A stretch of DNA of 64,000 bases from Pseudomonas sp. RIT623 (GTDB lineage: Bacteria > Pseudomonadota > Gammaproteobacteria > Pseudomonadales > Pseudomonadaceae): assembly GCF_004519305.1 (NCBI RefSeq), contig NZ_SOZA01000018.1, forward strand, positions 35,524 to 99,523, read 5' to 3'. This document shows, piece after piece, positions 21,879-30,061 of this stretch. Made by a program: the position numbers and the translations under genes. Within the stretch, counting starts at the first letter, position 1; every line of letters begins with the position of its first letter. Under the pieces are notes generated by a model. The model had not been told where the DNA came from. It ran no database searches and was given only the letters and a program-made list of their open reading frames with translations.

Positions 21879-22424
21879 ATGAAAAAGACCTTGGCCTTTT
21901 TGCTGTTGATGGTGGCCCTGCCGGCCTTCGCCCACCCAGGGCACGATGCCAACCCGTTGCAGGATGGCTTGTTGCACCCGCTCACTGGCCTTGATCATCT
22001 GCTGATGCTGCTGGGCACCGGCGCGCTCGCCGCCCTGGCCAGGCGCCCCCTGAGCTTGCCGCTGGCGACCCTGGCGGCGATGTTCGGCGGCGCCGTGTGC
22101 GGCCACCTGTTCGGCAACGTGATCGGCATGGAGCAGATGATTGTCAGTTCGCTGCTGGTGGCCGCCGCCGCCCTGTTGTTGCCCAGCCGCCAGTGGCTGT
22201 TGTCGCTGATCATGCCGGTGTTCGCCCTGTTCCACGGCTGGGCCCATGGCGTGGAGGCCACCCCGAGTGCGTTCTGGCTGTTCAGCGCCGGCTTCGTCAC
22301 CGTCAGTGGCCTGTTGCTGGCGGCAGGTTTCGCTGGCGGTTGCCTGTTGCGGCGTCACCCGGGGTTGCAGAAAGCCTTCGGTGGCGGCCTGCTGGCCGGT
22401 GCCGCGCTGGTGCTGGCCGGTTGA
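21879..22424 (+). CDS. ureJ: HupE/UreJ-family nickel-transport membrane protein
   Basis: This 181-residue protein has an N-terminal signal-like helix, the conserved HPGHDANPLQDGLLHPLTGLDHLLMLL block (His-rich metal site, described here by residues ~22-48), and five or six transmembrane helices. HGWAHGVEA is the second conserved His motif. HupE/UreJ proteins are secondary nickel permeases associated with hydrogenase or urease clusters. Position between ureE and ureF supports nickel supply to urease. Its stop overlaps the ureF start by one base (TGATG). Confidence 0.9.
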   Translation: MKKTLAFLLLMVALPAFAHPGHDANPLQDGLLHPLTGLDHLLMLLGTGALAALARRPLSLPLATLAAMFGGAVCGHLFGNVIGMEQMIVSSLLVAAAALLLPSRQWLLSLIMPVFALFHGWAHGVEATPSAFWLFSAGFVTVSGLLLAAGFAGGCLLRRHPGLQKAFGGGLLAGAALVLAG

Positions 22425-23098
22425 TGCACAGCGACCTGGCGCTGCTGCGCCTGCTGCAACTGGCCAGCCCAGGGCTGCCGGTGGGCGGTTTTACCTATTC
22501 GCAAGGCCTGGAATGGGCCGTCGAGGCCGGTTGGGTGAGCGGTGCCGTGGGCTTTGCCGCCTGGCAGCGTGAGCAATTACGCGACACCCTGGGCTGTCTC
22601 GATTGGCCGGTGCTGGCCCGCCTCTACCAAGCCTGCCAGGCGCATGATGCACAAGCGTTCGCCCACTGGACGCGCTTTCTGTTGGCCAACCGTGAAACCG
22701 CCGAGCTGCGCCTGGAAGAGTGCCAGCGCGGCAGCGCCCTGGCGCGGCTGCTCGAAGGCTGGCAGTTGGCCCAGGAGCCGGCCTGGCGCTCCAGTCTCGA
22801 ACTCAGCCAGCTCGGTGGCATGGCCTGGCTGGGCGCGCATTGGGCGATTCCGCTGCGCCAGCTTGCCCTCGGCCATGGCTATGCCTGGCTGGAAGGGGCG
22901 GTGATGGCTGGGGTCAAGCTGGTGCCGTTCGGCCAGCAAGCCGCCCAGACGCTGTTGCGCGATTTGGGCGCGGAACTGCCCGGCGTGCTCGATCAAGCCT
23001 TGATGCTGCAGGACGGCCAGCTCGGTGGTGGCCTGCCACTGCTGGCGATTGCCTCGTCACGCCACGAAACCCAATACACCCGTTTGTTCCGTTCCTGA
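22424..23098 (+). CDS. ureF: Urease accessory protein UreF
   Basis: UreF (224 residues, all-helical) bridges UreD and UreG and acts in urease activation. The start [21 protein letters not shown] (residues ~9-29) is highly diagnostic. [10 protein letters not shown] and [18 protein letters not shown] are further family blocks. Start ATG 22424 overlaps the ureJ stop. Confidence 0.95.
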   Translation: MHSDLALLRLLQLASPGLPVGGFTYSQGLEWAVEAGWVSGAVGFAAWQREQLRDTLGCLDWPVLARLYQACQAHDAQAFAHWTRFLLANRETAELRLEECQRGSALARLLEGWQLAQEPAWRSSLELSQLGGMAWLGAHWAIPLRQLALGHGYAWLEGAVMAGVKLVPFGQQAAQTLLRDLGAELPGVLDQALMLQDGQLGGGLPLLAIASSRHETQYTRLFRS

Positions 23099-23108
23099 GG
23101 ATTGCCCC

Positions 23109-23750
23109 ATGCAAAACTACCAGCAACCCCTGCGTGTCGGCGTCGGCGGCCCGGTCGGCTCCGGCAAGACCGCACTGCTCGAAGCCCTGTGCAAGGCCAT
23201 GCGCGATGAGTACCAGATCGCCGTGGTGACCAATGACATCTACACCAAGGAAGACCAGCGCATCCTCACTGAGGCTGGCGCCCTGGAGCCCGAGCGCATA
23301 GTGGGCGTCGAAACCGGCGGCTGTCCGCACACCGCGATCCGCGAGGATGCTTCGATGAACCTGGCCGCGGTCGAAGCCCTGGCGCGAAAATTTGGCAACC
23401 TCGAGGTGATTTTTGTCGAGAGTGGCGGCGACAACCTCAGTGCCACCTTCAGTCCGGAATTGGCCGACCTGACGGTGTATGTGATCGATGTCGCCGAGGG
23501 CGAGAAAATTCCGCGCAAGGGTGGGCCGGGCATCACCAAATCGGATTTCCTGGTGATCAACAAGACCGACCTGGCGCCCTACGTAGGGGCCTCGCTGGAG
23601 GTGATGGCGCGCGACACACGACGCATGCGCCCTGAACGGCCGTGGACCTTCAGCAATTTGAAGCAGGGTGAAGGCTTGCAAGCCGTGATCGATTTTATCG
23701 TTGAGCGAGGGATGCTCGGGGTAGGGCGTCGTCGGCGCGAAGGCGCTTAG
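23109..23750 (+). CDS. ureG: Urease accessory GTPase UreG
   Basis: UreG (213 residues) is a SIMIBI-class GTPase that powers nickel delivery to urease. The P-loop GPVGSGKT is at 14-21, followed by [11 protein letters not shown], the metal motif [10 protein letters not shown] (Cys-Pro-His), FVESGGDNL and the guanine-specificity motif [13 protein letters not shown]. It is the last gene of the urease operon. Confidence 0.97.
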   Translation: MQNYQQPLRVGVGGPVGSGKTALLEALCKAMRDEYQIAVVTNDIYTKEDQRILTEAGALEPERIVGVETGGCPHTAIREDASMNLAAVEALARKFGNLEVIFVESGGDNLSATFSPELADLTVYVIDVAEGEKIPRKGGPGITKSDFLVINKTDLAPYVGASLEVMARDTRRMRPERPWTFSNLKQGEGLQAVIDFIVERGMLGVGRRRREGA

Positions 23751-23902
23751 GTCAAGCGATCGGGGTGTTGCCCACGCGATCGTGCGTAAACGGCGGCCCG
23801 CTTGAGGGCGCAGGGCCACCTTCATAGGTTTGGCTGAGGAGGTAGAGTCATCGGGGGTGGCGGCGTACCTTGCCGCCAGTTCACTGACTCAAGGACGCTA
23901 AC

Positions 23903-24142
23903 ATGAATACCACGGCATTGATCGCCCTATGGATTGTCGCAAACTCAGCTCAGGTACAGCCTGATGACTGCGCCCCGCAGGCAATTCTCCCTTCACCCTT
24001 TACCCCGCCTGCGTCGGCGAGTGGCAATGCCGCGCAGGTAGCGGGGCTCGGGCACTACGGTGGTGTGACCGCGATGGACTGTCCGGACGATACCTTGCGC
24101 ACATCGGTTGGGCATTGCCAGCCATTCTTCGAGTTCGACTGA
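23903..24142 (+). CDS. Small secreted peptide precursor with C-terminal VGHCQP motif (79 residues)
   Basis: An ATG after AAGGACGCTAAC encodes 79 residues. There is a hydrophobic N-terminus (NTTALIALWIVANSAQ), a Pro/Ala/Ser-rich middle and a C-terminus MDCPDDTLRTSVGHCQPFFE followed by FD and stop. The ending matches the 48-residue peptide encoded at 24581. The shared pattern is CP[DE]xTxxTxVGHCQPx[FW][ED]F[DE], with two spaced cysteines that could form a disulphide in the periplasm. The signal peptide is weaker than in the second gene. I recognise no family. Two hairpins follow the stop. Confidence 0.6.
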   Translation: MNTTALIALWIVANSAQVQPDDCAPQAILPSPFTPPASASGNAAQVAGLGHYGGVTAMDCPDDTLRTSVGHCQPFFEFD

Positions 24143-24162
24143 GCCTTGTGATAATGCTGTGC

Positions 24163-24186
24163 CGCAGGCGAGGCTCTTCGCCTGCG
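24163..24186 (+). terminator. Hairpin after the first VGHCQP peptide gene
   Basis: CGCAGGCGA (24163-24171) pairs with TCGCCTGCG (24178-24186), 20 bases past the stop, followed by TTCCCTTCG. This looks like a terminator with a weak U tract. Confidence 0.5.
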
Positions 24187-24196
24187 TTCCCTTCGT

Positions 24197-24224
24197 CAGG
24201 TTGGGTTCGAGTACGCCCAACCTG
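24197..24224. repeat. Second perfect inverted repeat downstream of the first peptide gene
   Basis: CAGGTTGGG (24197-24205) and CCCAACCTG (24216-24224) form a 9-bp stem with a 10-base loop. No T run follows. It may back up the preceding terminator or be a protein-binding site. Confidence 0.45.
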
Positions 24225-24580
24225 AGCCCTTCGGTGTTCCACACGCGCCTGCGCGAAGCACCTAAGCATTGAGCCTGTCAGCTGCCCTGAATGCGTTTTC
24301 CGGTCAATCTGCGGCCGTCTGGAACGCCTCGCTCAATGCGCTCCCTGGCCCGCGTTGTAGGAAACTTCACAGCGTTGCGGTAGACCAGTGCAGGACTAAA
24401 ACACCATCGCCATTGAATTGAACGGGCTTTGTGCACGACAGAGGAAGATATCCAGTCGTTGCACCAGGCTTTGGCAAAGGAATGTAGTCGGTGATGTAAG
24501 TAAAGTTCGTCGGGCTGACGGCAGAAAGGATTGAGAAAGTTCATCTGCAGCAGCCCCAACAAATACTACAGAAGGATTAC

Positions 24581-24727
24581 ATGATGAAACGCCTTGCACT
24601 GATCGCATTTCTGGCCACTGCTGGTCTGACCCAAGTCGCCCTGGCGGGTGATTGGCCAGACAATTGCCCGGAAGGTACCTACCCGACGCCAGTGGGTCAT
24701 TGCCAGCCTGCCTGGGATTTTGAGTGA
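24581..24727 (+). CDS. Small secreted peptide precursor with C-terminal VGHCQP motif (48 residues)
   Basis: An ATG at 24581, five bases after AAGGA, encodes 48 residues. There is a classic signal peptide MMKRLALIAFLATAGLTQVA ending at LAGD (cleavage after Ala22). The short mature peptide is about 26 residues: GDWPDNCPEGTYPTPVGHCQ followed by PAWDFE. It shares the CP-x2-T...VGHCQP tail with the gene 440 bases upstream. A strong terminator follows 37 bases after the stop, which marks this as a real independent gene. Function is unknown: a periplasmic peptide, a modified-peptide precursor or a signal are all possible. Confidence 0.7.
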   Translation: MMKRLALIAFLATAGLTQVALAGDWPDNCPEGTYPTPVGHCQPAWDFE

Positions 24728-24763
24728 TCGTTAACGATCGACTAGCGCCCTAGGTGGATTAAC

Positions 24764-24795
24764 CCCCGTCCGTATCGCCACGGACGGGGTCTTTT
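24764..24795 (+). terminator. Rho-independent terminator of the 48-residue peptide gene
   Basis: CCCCGTCCGT (24764-24773) pairs perfectly with ACGGACGGGG (24780-24789) around ATCGCC and is followed by TCTTTT. This is a textbook intrinsic terminator. Confidence 0.9.
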
Positions 24796-24983
24796 GTGCA
24801 AGGCCGTCCTGTCGAGCGCCGGGTTGGCAGTTGACGGAGCTGCTCGGTGGGCGGCAACCGAGGGACAGCGCAAATGTGCTCAAGGCATAGGCAAATCCTT
24901 GGTCGCGTGATCTGCCGCAGGTTTAGGCGTCGAGGTAAAGTGACAGAAAAACCGATGCCGTGCCCCGCGCCAGAGAGGTATCC

Positions 24984-25889
24984 ATGGCCTCCTATACCTT
25001 GCGTCAACTCAAGTACTTCGTCACTACCGTCGAGGCTGGCAGCGTGGCCGAGGCTTCCCGTCAGCTTTATATCGCCCAGCCATCGATTTCCACCGCGATC
25101 AAGAGCCTGGAGGAAAGCTTTGGCGTGCAACTGTTCATCCGCCATCATGCCCAGGGCGTCTCATTGACCCCAGGTGGCAAGCGTTTCTATGCCAAGACCC
25201 GGGCGTTGCTGCAGATGGCCCATGAATTCGAGCAGAACGCCCTGGCCGACAACGACACCGTAGCTGGACAGATCGATATCGGCTGCTTCGAGACCGTGGC
25301 ACCGCTATACCTGCCGCGGCTGATCGCCGGTTTTCGTGAACGTTACCCGGGAGTCGACATCCGCCTGCGCGACGGTGAGCAGCAGGACCTGATTCAGGGT
25401 TTGACGGCCGGCACCTTCGACCTGGCCTTTCTCTATGATCATGACCTGGACGGCACCATCGAGACCGAACCGCTCATGCCGCCCCAGAAGCCCTACGTGC
25501 TGCTGCCCGAGAAGCATCGTTTCGCCGGCCAGGCCCAGGTGTCGCTACGCGACCTGTGCCCGGAACCGATGATCCTGCTCGACGTGGCGCCGAGCCGTAC
25601 CTACTTCGTCAGCCTGTTCAATGACCTTGGGTTGACGCCGAACATCGTCTTCAGCTCACCGTCGATCGAAATGGTGCGCGGGATGGTTGGTCAAGGCTTT
25701 GGGTTTTCGCTGTTGGTCACCCGGCCTCATTCTGAATTCACCTATGACGGGCAGCGCCTGGTGACCCTCGATATTGCCGAGCCGGTGGCCTTGTCGGGGT
25801 TGGCTGCGGCCCATCTGAAGCGATTGCAATTGACCAAGCCGGCGCAGTTGTTCGTGGCTTTTTGTCGGGAGCAACTGGCCAGTGGGTAG
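24984..25889 (+). CDS. LysR-family transcriptional regulator
   Basis: The 301-residue protein has an N-terminal winged helix-turn-helix (residues 4-62; SVAEASRQLYIAQPSISTAI) and a C-terminal periplasmic-binding-like effector domain (about 90-295; GQIDIGCFETVAPLYLPRLI). I chose ATG 24984 after GAGAGGTATCC; the eight codons before it are not part of the fold. The MVGQGFGFSLLVTRP segment matches LysR effector loops. Its target is unknown. It lies after the secreted peptide genes and before alkA, both on the same strand, but the terminator at 24764 separates it from the peptides. Confidence 0.88.
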   Translation: MASYTLRQLKYFVTTVEAGSVAEASRQLYIAQPSISTAIKSLEESFGVQLFIRHHAQGVSLTPGGKRFYAKTRALLQMAHEFEQNALADNDTVAGQIDIGCFETVAPLYLPRLIAGFRERYPGVDIRLRDGEQQDLIQGLTAGTFDLAFLYDHDLDGTIETEPLMPPQKPYVLLPEKHRFAGQAQVSLRDLCPEPMILLDVAPSRTYFVSLFNDLGLTPNIVFSSPSIEMVRGMVGQGFGFSLLVTRPHSEFTYDGQRLVTLDIAEPVALSGLAAAHLKRLQLTKPAQLFVAFCREQLASG

Positions 25890-25931
25890 CGCAGGCTTGC
25901 CGGGAACAGAATCAGCCGAGATGATGCGCCC

Positions 25932-26867
25932 ATGACTCGATTCACCGGTTTGCACGCCGTCCGGCGTAGCCTGTCTGCGCAGGGGCCGCAGTGGCTCTGG
26001 CTGCGCTACCAGCGACCCTATCATTGGCCGTCGACCTTGGCGTTCTTCGCCGCGAGGTGTATTCCCGGTATCGAGAGCTGCCTGGAGGGTGTATATCGGC
26101 GCAGTTTCGTCTGGGCGGGGCGCCATGGCGTGCTCGAGGCCAAGCCGGGGGTGTGCCTTCGGGTGCGTCTGAGCGGGGTGGCTCCGGCGCAAGTTCCTGG
26201 GTTGATTGCTCGCTTGCGCCGCGTGTTCGACCTGGATGCCCAGCCCGCGCGGATCGCCGCGGCGCTCTGCGCCGACCCGTTGATGGCACGCTTGCTGGCC
26301 GCCCGCCCGGGCCTGCGTGTGCCCAAGGGCTGGGAGCCCTGCGAGCAGGCGATGCGCACTGTGCTGGGGCAGCAGATCAGTGTCGCCGGCGCCATGACCC
26401 TGGCCGGCCGGCTGGTGGCTCGACATGGGCAGCCATTGCACGCCGCCGAGCCGTGCTTGAGCCATGTGTTTCCCGGCGTCGAAGCACTGGCGGTGGCTGA
26501 GTTGACCGGACTGGGCATGCCCCAGGCGCGAGCAATGACCTTATCGACCCTGGCCAGGGCCTTGCTCGTTCAGCCCGACTTGCTGCGGTCGGGCCAACCG
26601 CTTGAGCGCGCTATCAATCGCTTGTGCCTGCTCAAGGGTATCGGCCCGTGGAGCGCGCATTACCTGGCTTTGCGCCAGCTGGGCGATAGCGATGCGCTGC
26701 CCCTGGGGGACGTGGCGCTGGTCAAGGCCCTGCGCCTGCATGAGGGCCCGTTGGCACAACTGGCCGAACGCGCCCAGGCCTGGCGCCCTTGGCGTGCCTA
26801 TGCGGCGCAGCACTTGTGGGCCTCGTTGGCCGACTTTCCCCCGGCAAGCGGTCGCCAGGGCAGGTAA
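25932..26867 (+). CDS. DNA-3-methyladenine glycosylase II (AlkA type, HhH-GPD)
   Basis: AlkA-type enzymes excise alkylated bases to begin base excision repair. The 311-residue protein has an N-terminal AlkA domain (about 1-110) and a helix-hairpin-helix GPD domain: MRTVLGQQISVAGAMTLAGR, then LKGIGPWSAHYLAL (hairpin) and the catalytic Asp260 in LPLGDVALVKAL. There is no Ada-like methyl-transfer domain. A fusion or clustered ada gene is not seen here, so its regulation is unclear. Confidence 0.88.
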   Translation: MTRFTGLHAVRRSLSAQGPQWLWLRYQRPYHWPSTLAFFAARCIPGIESCLEGVYRRSFVWAGRHGVLEAKPGVCLRVRLSGVAPAQVPGLIARLRRVFDLDAQPARIAAALCADPLMARLLAARPGLRVPKGWEPCEQAMRTVLGQQISVAGAMTLAGRLVARHGQPLHAAEPCLSHVFPGVEALAVAELTGLGMPQARAMTLSTLARALLVQPDLLRSGQPLERAINRLCLLKGIGPWSAHYLALRQLGDSDALPLGDVALVKALRLHEGPLAQLAERAQAWRPWRAYAAQHLWASLADFPPASGRQGR

Positions 26868-27042
26868 GCGGTCGGGTTTGGACCACCTGTCGGATCAGCG
26901 GGACTGTCGGTCGAACGATCTGCCTGCGACCAGGATCTTCCACTAAGGTGCAAGAGGATTGCGCTGCTCTTCATAGCCTGGGCGAAGGGACCGTCGCCGG
27001 GGCGTAATCACCCACAACAGGCCAGACAGAGAGGGACGTACC

Positions 27043-27303
27043 ATGTCGTTGATTGGCGTTTCGATGCTTGAAATGCGGCAGATGATCGAACAGGCCTGCC
27101 TGCCCGATCGCTGCGAGGTGAGCTGCCCGGATGGCGAATACCTCACTATCCGCCTGGGCCAGGGCCAGAGCCTGGACGATTGCCTGACTGTCACCGGGGT
27201 GCCGGTGACCAGCCTCAACAGTTGCCGCGACCTGGTTGGCCTGGTGACCCAGCTCAAGGAGCAGCGTCACGGCCAGCCGCAGCCGCTCAAGGCGTTTGCC
27301 TGA
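27043..27303 (+). CDS. DUF1652 family protein
   Basis: This 86-residue protein is typical of a small family found in pseudomonads: MLEMRQMIEQACLPDRCEVS, then a strand-rich centre (DGEYLTIRLGQG) and SCRDLVGLVTQLKEQ. GAGGGACGTACC precedes the ATG. It has no signal peptide and no assigned activity. Confidence 0.8.
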   Translation: MSLIGVSMLEMRQMIEQACLPDRCEVSCPDGEYLTIRLGQGQSLDDCLTVTGVPVTSLNSCRDLVGLVTQLKEQRHGQPQPLKAFA

Positions 27304-27318
27304 GCGGCGACAGCCCGG

Positions 27319-27933
27319 TCAGCCGAGGCTGGCCGGGCGCACATATTCAGGCATCAGGCCGTTGAACCAGAACAGGATCATCGACACCAGCAGGGTGACC
27401 AGCAGCAACAGCCCCACCCCCCAGATGCAGGTGGCGAACAGCATGGCTTGCTCCTTGCGCAGCCGCAGGAAGGTTTGCAGGCCGCCATACAGCAGCACGC
27501 TGGCATAGGCCGACGCCGCCAGCAACGCCACCACCGCCACCCAACGCACCGGGACCAGGCCCACCACCCCGGCGAAGAACCAGGGCGTGGCGCAATAGGC
27601 GGCAAAGCCGATGCATTGATTGAGGTTCGGTTGCACATCGAAACCGCGCGACATCCAGCGGATCATCACCCCCATCAACATCACCCCGACCACGGTCGTG
27701 GCGTACAGCAGCCCGGCCAACTGCGCCGCGCTGGTCGCGTCCAGGCGTACCCGTGCCTCGGTGGCCAGGCTCCAGCCCAAGGTGCTGGTGCCGACGAACA
27801 GGCACAGGGCCGGGATCAGCGCCAGCACCAGCAGCCGTGGCAAGTATTGCTGCGGGTGGTCTTCCTCGGCCCGGCGGATCTCGATCCAGGCGTCGGCTGG
27901 GTGGGTGAAGAGCTTGAGCAATGGGCTGTTCAT
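27319..27933 (-). CDS. Yip1-domain inner-membrane protein
   Basis: The 204-residue protein begins with a cytoplasmic segment (LFTHPADAWIEIRRAEEDHP) that is typical of bacterial Yip1/YIPF-like proteins, followed by about five transmembrane helices (near 33-52, 70-95, 113-140, 148-165 and 175-198). The ATG at 27933 has GAGGAGA upstream. The molecular role of bacterial members is not known. Confidence 0.8.
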   Translation of the reverse strand: MNSPLLKLFTHPADAWIEIRRAEEDHPQQYLPRLLVLALIPALCLFVGTSTLGWSLATEARVRLDATSAAQLAGLLYATTVVGVMLMGVMIRWMSRGFDVQPNLNQCIGFAAYCATPWFFAGVVGLVPVRWVAVVALLAASAYASVLLYGGLQTFLRLRKEQAMLFATCIWGVGLLLLVTLLVSMILFWFNGLMPEYVRPASLG

Positions 27934-28023
27934 GGTGTTCTCCTCGCAAGGCATGCACTGCCTTTGTGCTATGGAGACGCGGGTTCGCGGCAGGGTTCAG
28001 CCGGGCTTAACGCCGTTGATCGG

Positions 28024-28311
28024 CTATTGCAGCTCCAGCAGCAGGTTGAGGCCGCCGTCGCCGCAGCGCACATGGTCGCGGACCACGCCGTGGTAGCTGC
28101 GGCCCTCCCAGACGAACGCGACACTGTGGGCGCGCTCCACCTTGCCCGGCAGCGGCGGTTCGATATGCAGGCGCAGGGCCGGGCGCCCCTGCAGGTTGAG
28201 GGCTGCCACCTGCACCTGACAGGCGGCGCGCTGCGCTACTGGGCCGAACAAGGTGTCACGGACGAAGTCCAGCTCCAGGCAGGCACAGGGCGCACGGCAG
28301 GACATCTTCAT
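28024..28311 (-). CDS. Small hypothetical protein with Cys-rich N-terminus
   Basis: This 95-residue soluble protein starts at ATG 28311 with GGGAGC upstream. The N-terminus has three cysteines in MSCRAPCACLELDF; the rest is strand-rich (PALRLHIEPPLPGKVE, GRSYHGVVRDHVRCGDGGLN). There is no signal peptide. I do not recognise a family. The cysteines could bind metal. Confidence 0.55.
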   Translation of the reverse strand: MKMSCRAPCACLELDFVRDTLFGPVAQRAACQVQVAALNLQGRPALRLHIEPPLPGKVERAHSVAFVWEGRSYHGVVRDHVRCGDGGLNLLLELQ

Positions 28312-28400
28312 GGCGGGCTCCCGATGAAAGAGGCGATACATCAATCATTGGAAGCCTGGCGCAGGAAGGTGTTCAAATTATTTCAATGCCGTTGGGCGGC

Positions 28401-28715
28401 TTACGGGCGCTGCGGCACTGCCGATGTGCCAAAGCTATTACCCATGCGCGTCGAGGTTGCCGCCGGGGTGGCCAGCCCCATCTGGTTGGGGGCCTTGCGC
28501 TGCAACTGGCGCGCCGGGTCGAGCTGTTCGCGCAGGCCTTTGGCCGCCTGCGCGGCGCCACCCTTGAGTTGTTCGGTCAGGCAGCCGTAGGCCAGCGCAC
28601 GTGCCTGGCCGACTTGCACATCGATACAGCCTTGCGCAGGTTCGCGCTGCTCGGCGAACACCGGCCCGGTGGCGGCCAGCAGCAAAGCAAGGGTGGTGAG
28701 CGATAACCGGCTCAT
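28401..28715 (-). CDS. Small secreted hypothetical protein
   Basis: This 104-residue precursor has a clear signal peptide (MSRLSLTTLALLLAATGPVF, cleavage after AEQ or VFA). The mature protein carries two cysteines (QGCIDVQVGQARALAYGCLT) spaced 17 apart, probably a disulphide, and ends in a disordered Ser/Thr/Pro tail. It is a conserved-looking periplasmic protein of unknown role. Confidence 0.65.
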   Translation of the reverse strand: MSRLSLTTLALLLAATGPVFAEQREPAQGCIDVQVGQARALAYGCLTEQLKGGAAQAAKGLREQLDPARQLQRKAPNQMGLATPAATSTRMGNSFGTSAVPQRP

Positions 28716-28874
28716 GGTGCGGCTCCTCGATCGAATCCTGGCGCAAGTCTAGCCCCCGCGGGCCCGGGGCGGGGTGAAGCTTTGGTTGCGGTGGGCTGTC
28801 ACCACAGCGTCATACACAGGCCCCAGGATGACGTCTTCCCGGCGACTGCGGCCAGCAAGGAGGCCCGTTCATCC

Positions 28875-29522
28875 GTGCGTGCATTGCTCGTGGCCGGTGC
28901 GCTGATGCTGGCCTGGTCGCTCGCTGCGACTCCGCTGCGCGGCCAGCCGTTGCTGACCCTGGACATTCCGGCACAAGCCTTGGACCAGGCCTTGGACAGC
29001 TTCGCCCGGCAAAGCGGCCTGGCAGTGCTGGTCGATCAAGCCCTGGTGGGCGGACAGCGCTCGAGCTCTGTACGTGGGCGTTATGCCGCGCGTGAGGGGT
29101 TGCAACGCTTGTTGCAGGGCACTGGATTACAGGCACGCTACAGCGGCAGTGGTGGCTTTACCGTGCAACCGTTGCGGTTGAACGACGTTGCACCGCGCAA
29201 GCGGCAGGGCAGCGGCTTGGCAGGCGGTTACGCCCTGGCGTTGCAGCAGGCGGTGGAAAGGGCCCTGTGCGGTTCGACGCTGACCCGGCCGGGTGGTTAC
29301 CGAGCGGCCCTGCAGGTCTGGATCGATGGTCGCGGCCAGTTGCTGCAGAGTCGCTTGCTGGCTTCGACCGGTGATCCCTTGCGCGACGCCGCGGTGATCG
29401 AACGCATGCGTGCGGTACGCCTAGAAGAGGCGCCGCCAACATCCCTGGCGCAGCCGGTAACCCTGCTGTTGCGCCCGGTACCCATGGATTGCCCATTTTC
29501 GCAAGGAGCTGCGGCGGCATGA
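28875..29522 (+). CDS. Signal peptide + STN (secretin/TonB N-terminus) domain + TonB C-terminal-like domain protein
   Basis: The 215-residue protein has a signal peptide (RALLVAGALMLAWSLAAT), an STN domain at about 30-95 (LTLDIPAQALDQALDSFARQ, LVDQALVGGQ, GLQRLLQGTGLQARYS) and a TonB-C-like domain at about 130-205 (GGYRAALQVWIDGRGQLLQS, DAAVIERMR). STN domains normally front TonB-dependent receptors and secretins and contact FecR-type anti-sigma proteins; here one is joined to a TonB-like end. I chose GTG 28875, after AAGGAGG, because it starts the signal peptide; the frame is open to ATG 28782. Its stop overlaps the sigma gene start (ATGA). Confidence 0.78.
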   Translation: MRALLVAGALMLAWSLAATPLRGQPLLTLDIPAQALDQALDSFARQSGLAVLVDQALVGGQRSSSVRGRYAAREGLQRLLQGTGLQARYSGSGGFTVQPLRLNDVAPRKRQGSGLAGGYALALQQAVERALCGSTLTRPGGYRAALQVWIDGRGQLLQSRLLASTGDPLRDAAVIERMRAVRLEEAPPTSLAQPVTLLLRPVPMDCPFSQGAAAA

Positions 29523-30061
29523 ACAAACCCCGGGACAGTGCGCTGATCAAACTGTTTCTGTCCTCCTACGACGCCTTCAGGGTGCGCCTGAAACGCCGGC
29601 TGGGTTCGGACGACCTGGCCAACGATGTGCTGCAGGAGACCTACCTGCGGGTCGATCGCCTGGAGGCCGTGCACGATGTGCACAAGCCCGGCGCCTACCT
29701 GTATCGCATGGCCCTCAACGTCGCCGCCGATCGCCGCGAGGCCGACGCGCGCCTGCTCACCGGCGCCGAAGTGGAGGCCTTGCTACAGGTTGGCGAGGAC
29801 CAGGACCCGGCGCGTATCGTCGGCGGCCAGCGCGAGATCCAGAGCCTGATGGGCGCCTTGTACGAGTTGCCGGCGCGGCGGCGACGGATTTTCATTGCCG
29901 CGCGCCTGGAAGAGGCCTCGCACCTGGAAATCTCCCAGCGCTTCGGCATATCCACGCGCACGGTGGAAAAGGAACTCAAGGCGGCGCTGGGCCACTGCGC
30001 GGCGCGCCTGGACAGAAAAGTGTTTCAGCGCTTCGGTCCAGGCGCGGGAAAACCGTCTTGA
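29519..30061 (+). CDS. ECF sigma factor (FecI-like)
   Basis: This 180-residue RNA polymerase sigma factor contains region 2 (about 10-75; DDLANDVLQETYLRVDRLEA, AYLYRMALNVAADRRE) and region 4 (about 110-165; LPARRRRIFIAARLEEAS and the helix-turn-helix SQRFGISTRTVEKEL). It fits the FecI/iron-starvation subgroup. It lies between the STN protein and FecR gene with overlapping ends, so the three form one unit, but no TonB-dependent receptor is adjacent. Confidence 0.88.
   Translation: MNKPRDSALIKLFLSSYDAFRVRLKRRLGSDDLANDVLQETYLRVDRLEAVHDVHKPGAYLYRMALNVAADRREADARLLTGAEVEALLQVGEDQDPARIVGGQREIQSLMGALYELPARRRRIFIAARLEEASHLEISQRFGISTRTVEKELKAALGHCAARLDRKVFQRFGPGAGKPS

Larger units (their letters stand above)
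24143..24580. other. Stretch between the two VGHCQP peptide genes
   Basis: No convincing coding sequence was found. The left part has two perfect 9-bp hairpins. The right part (about 24370-24570) is more AT-rich and probably holds the promoter of the second peptide gene. A minus-strand 94-codon frame (24278-24562) lacks a ribosome site and protein-like character. Confidence 0.5.

Noticed and set aside
24278..24562. 94-codon minus-strand frame between the two peptide genes
   Set aside because: No ribosome site, no recognisable family and irregular composition; the region looks non-coding.
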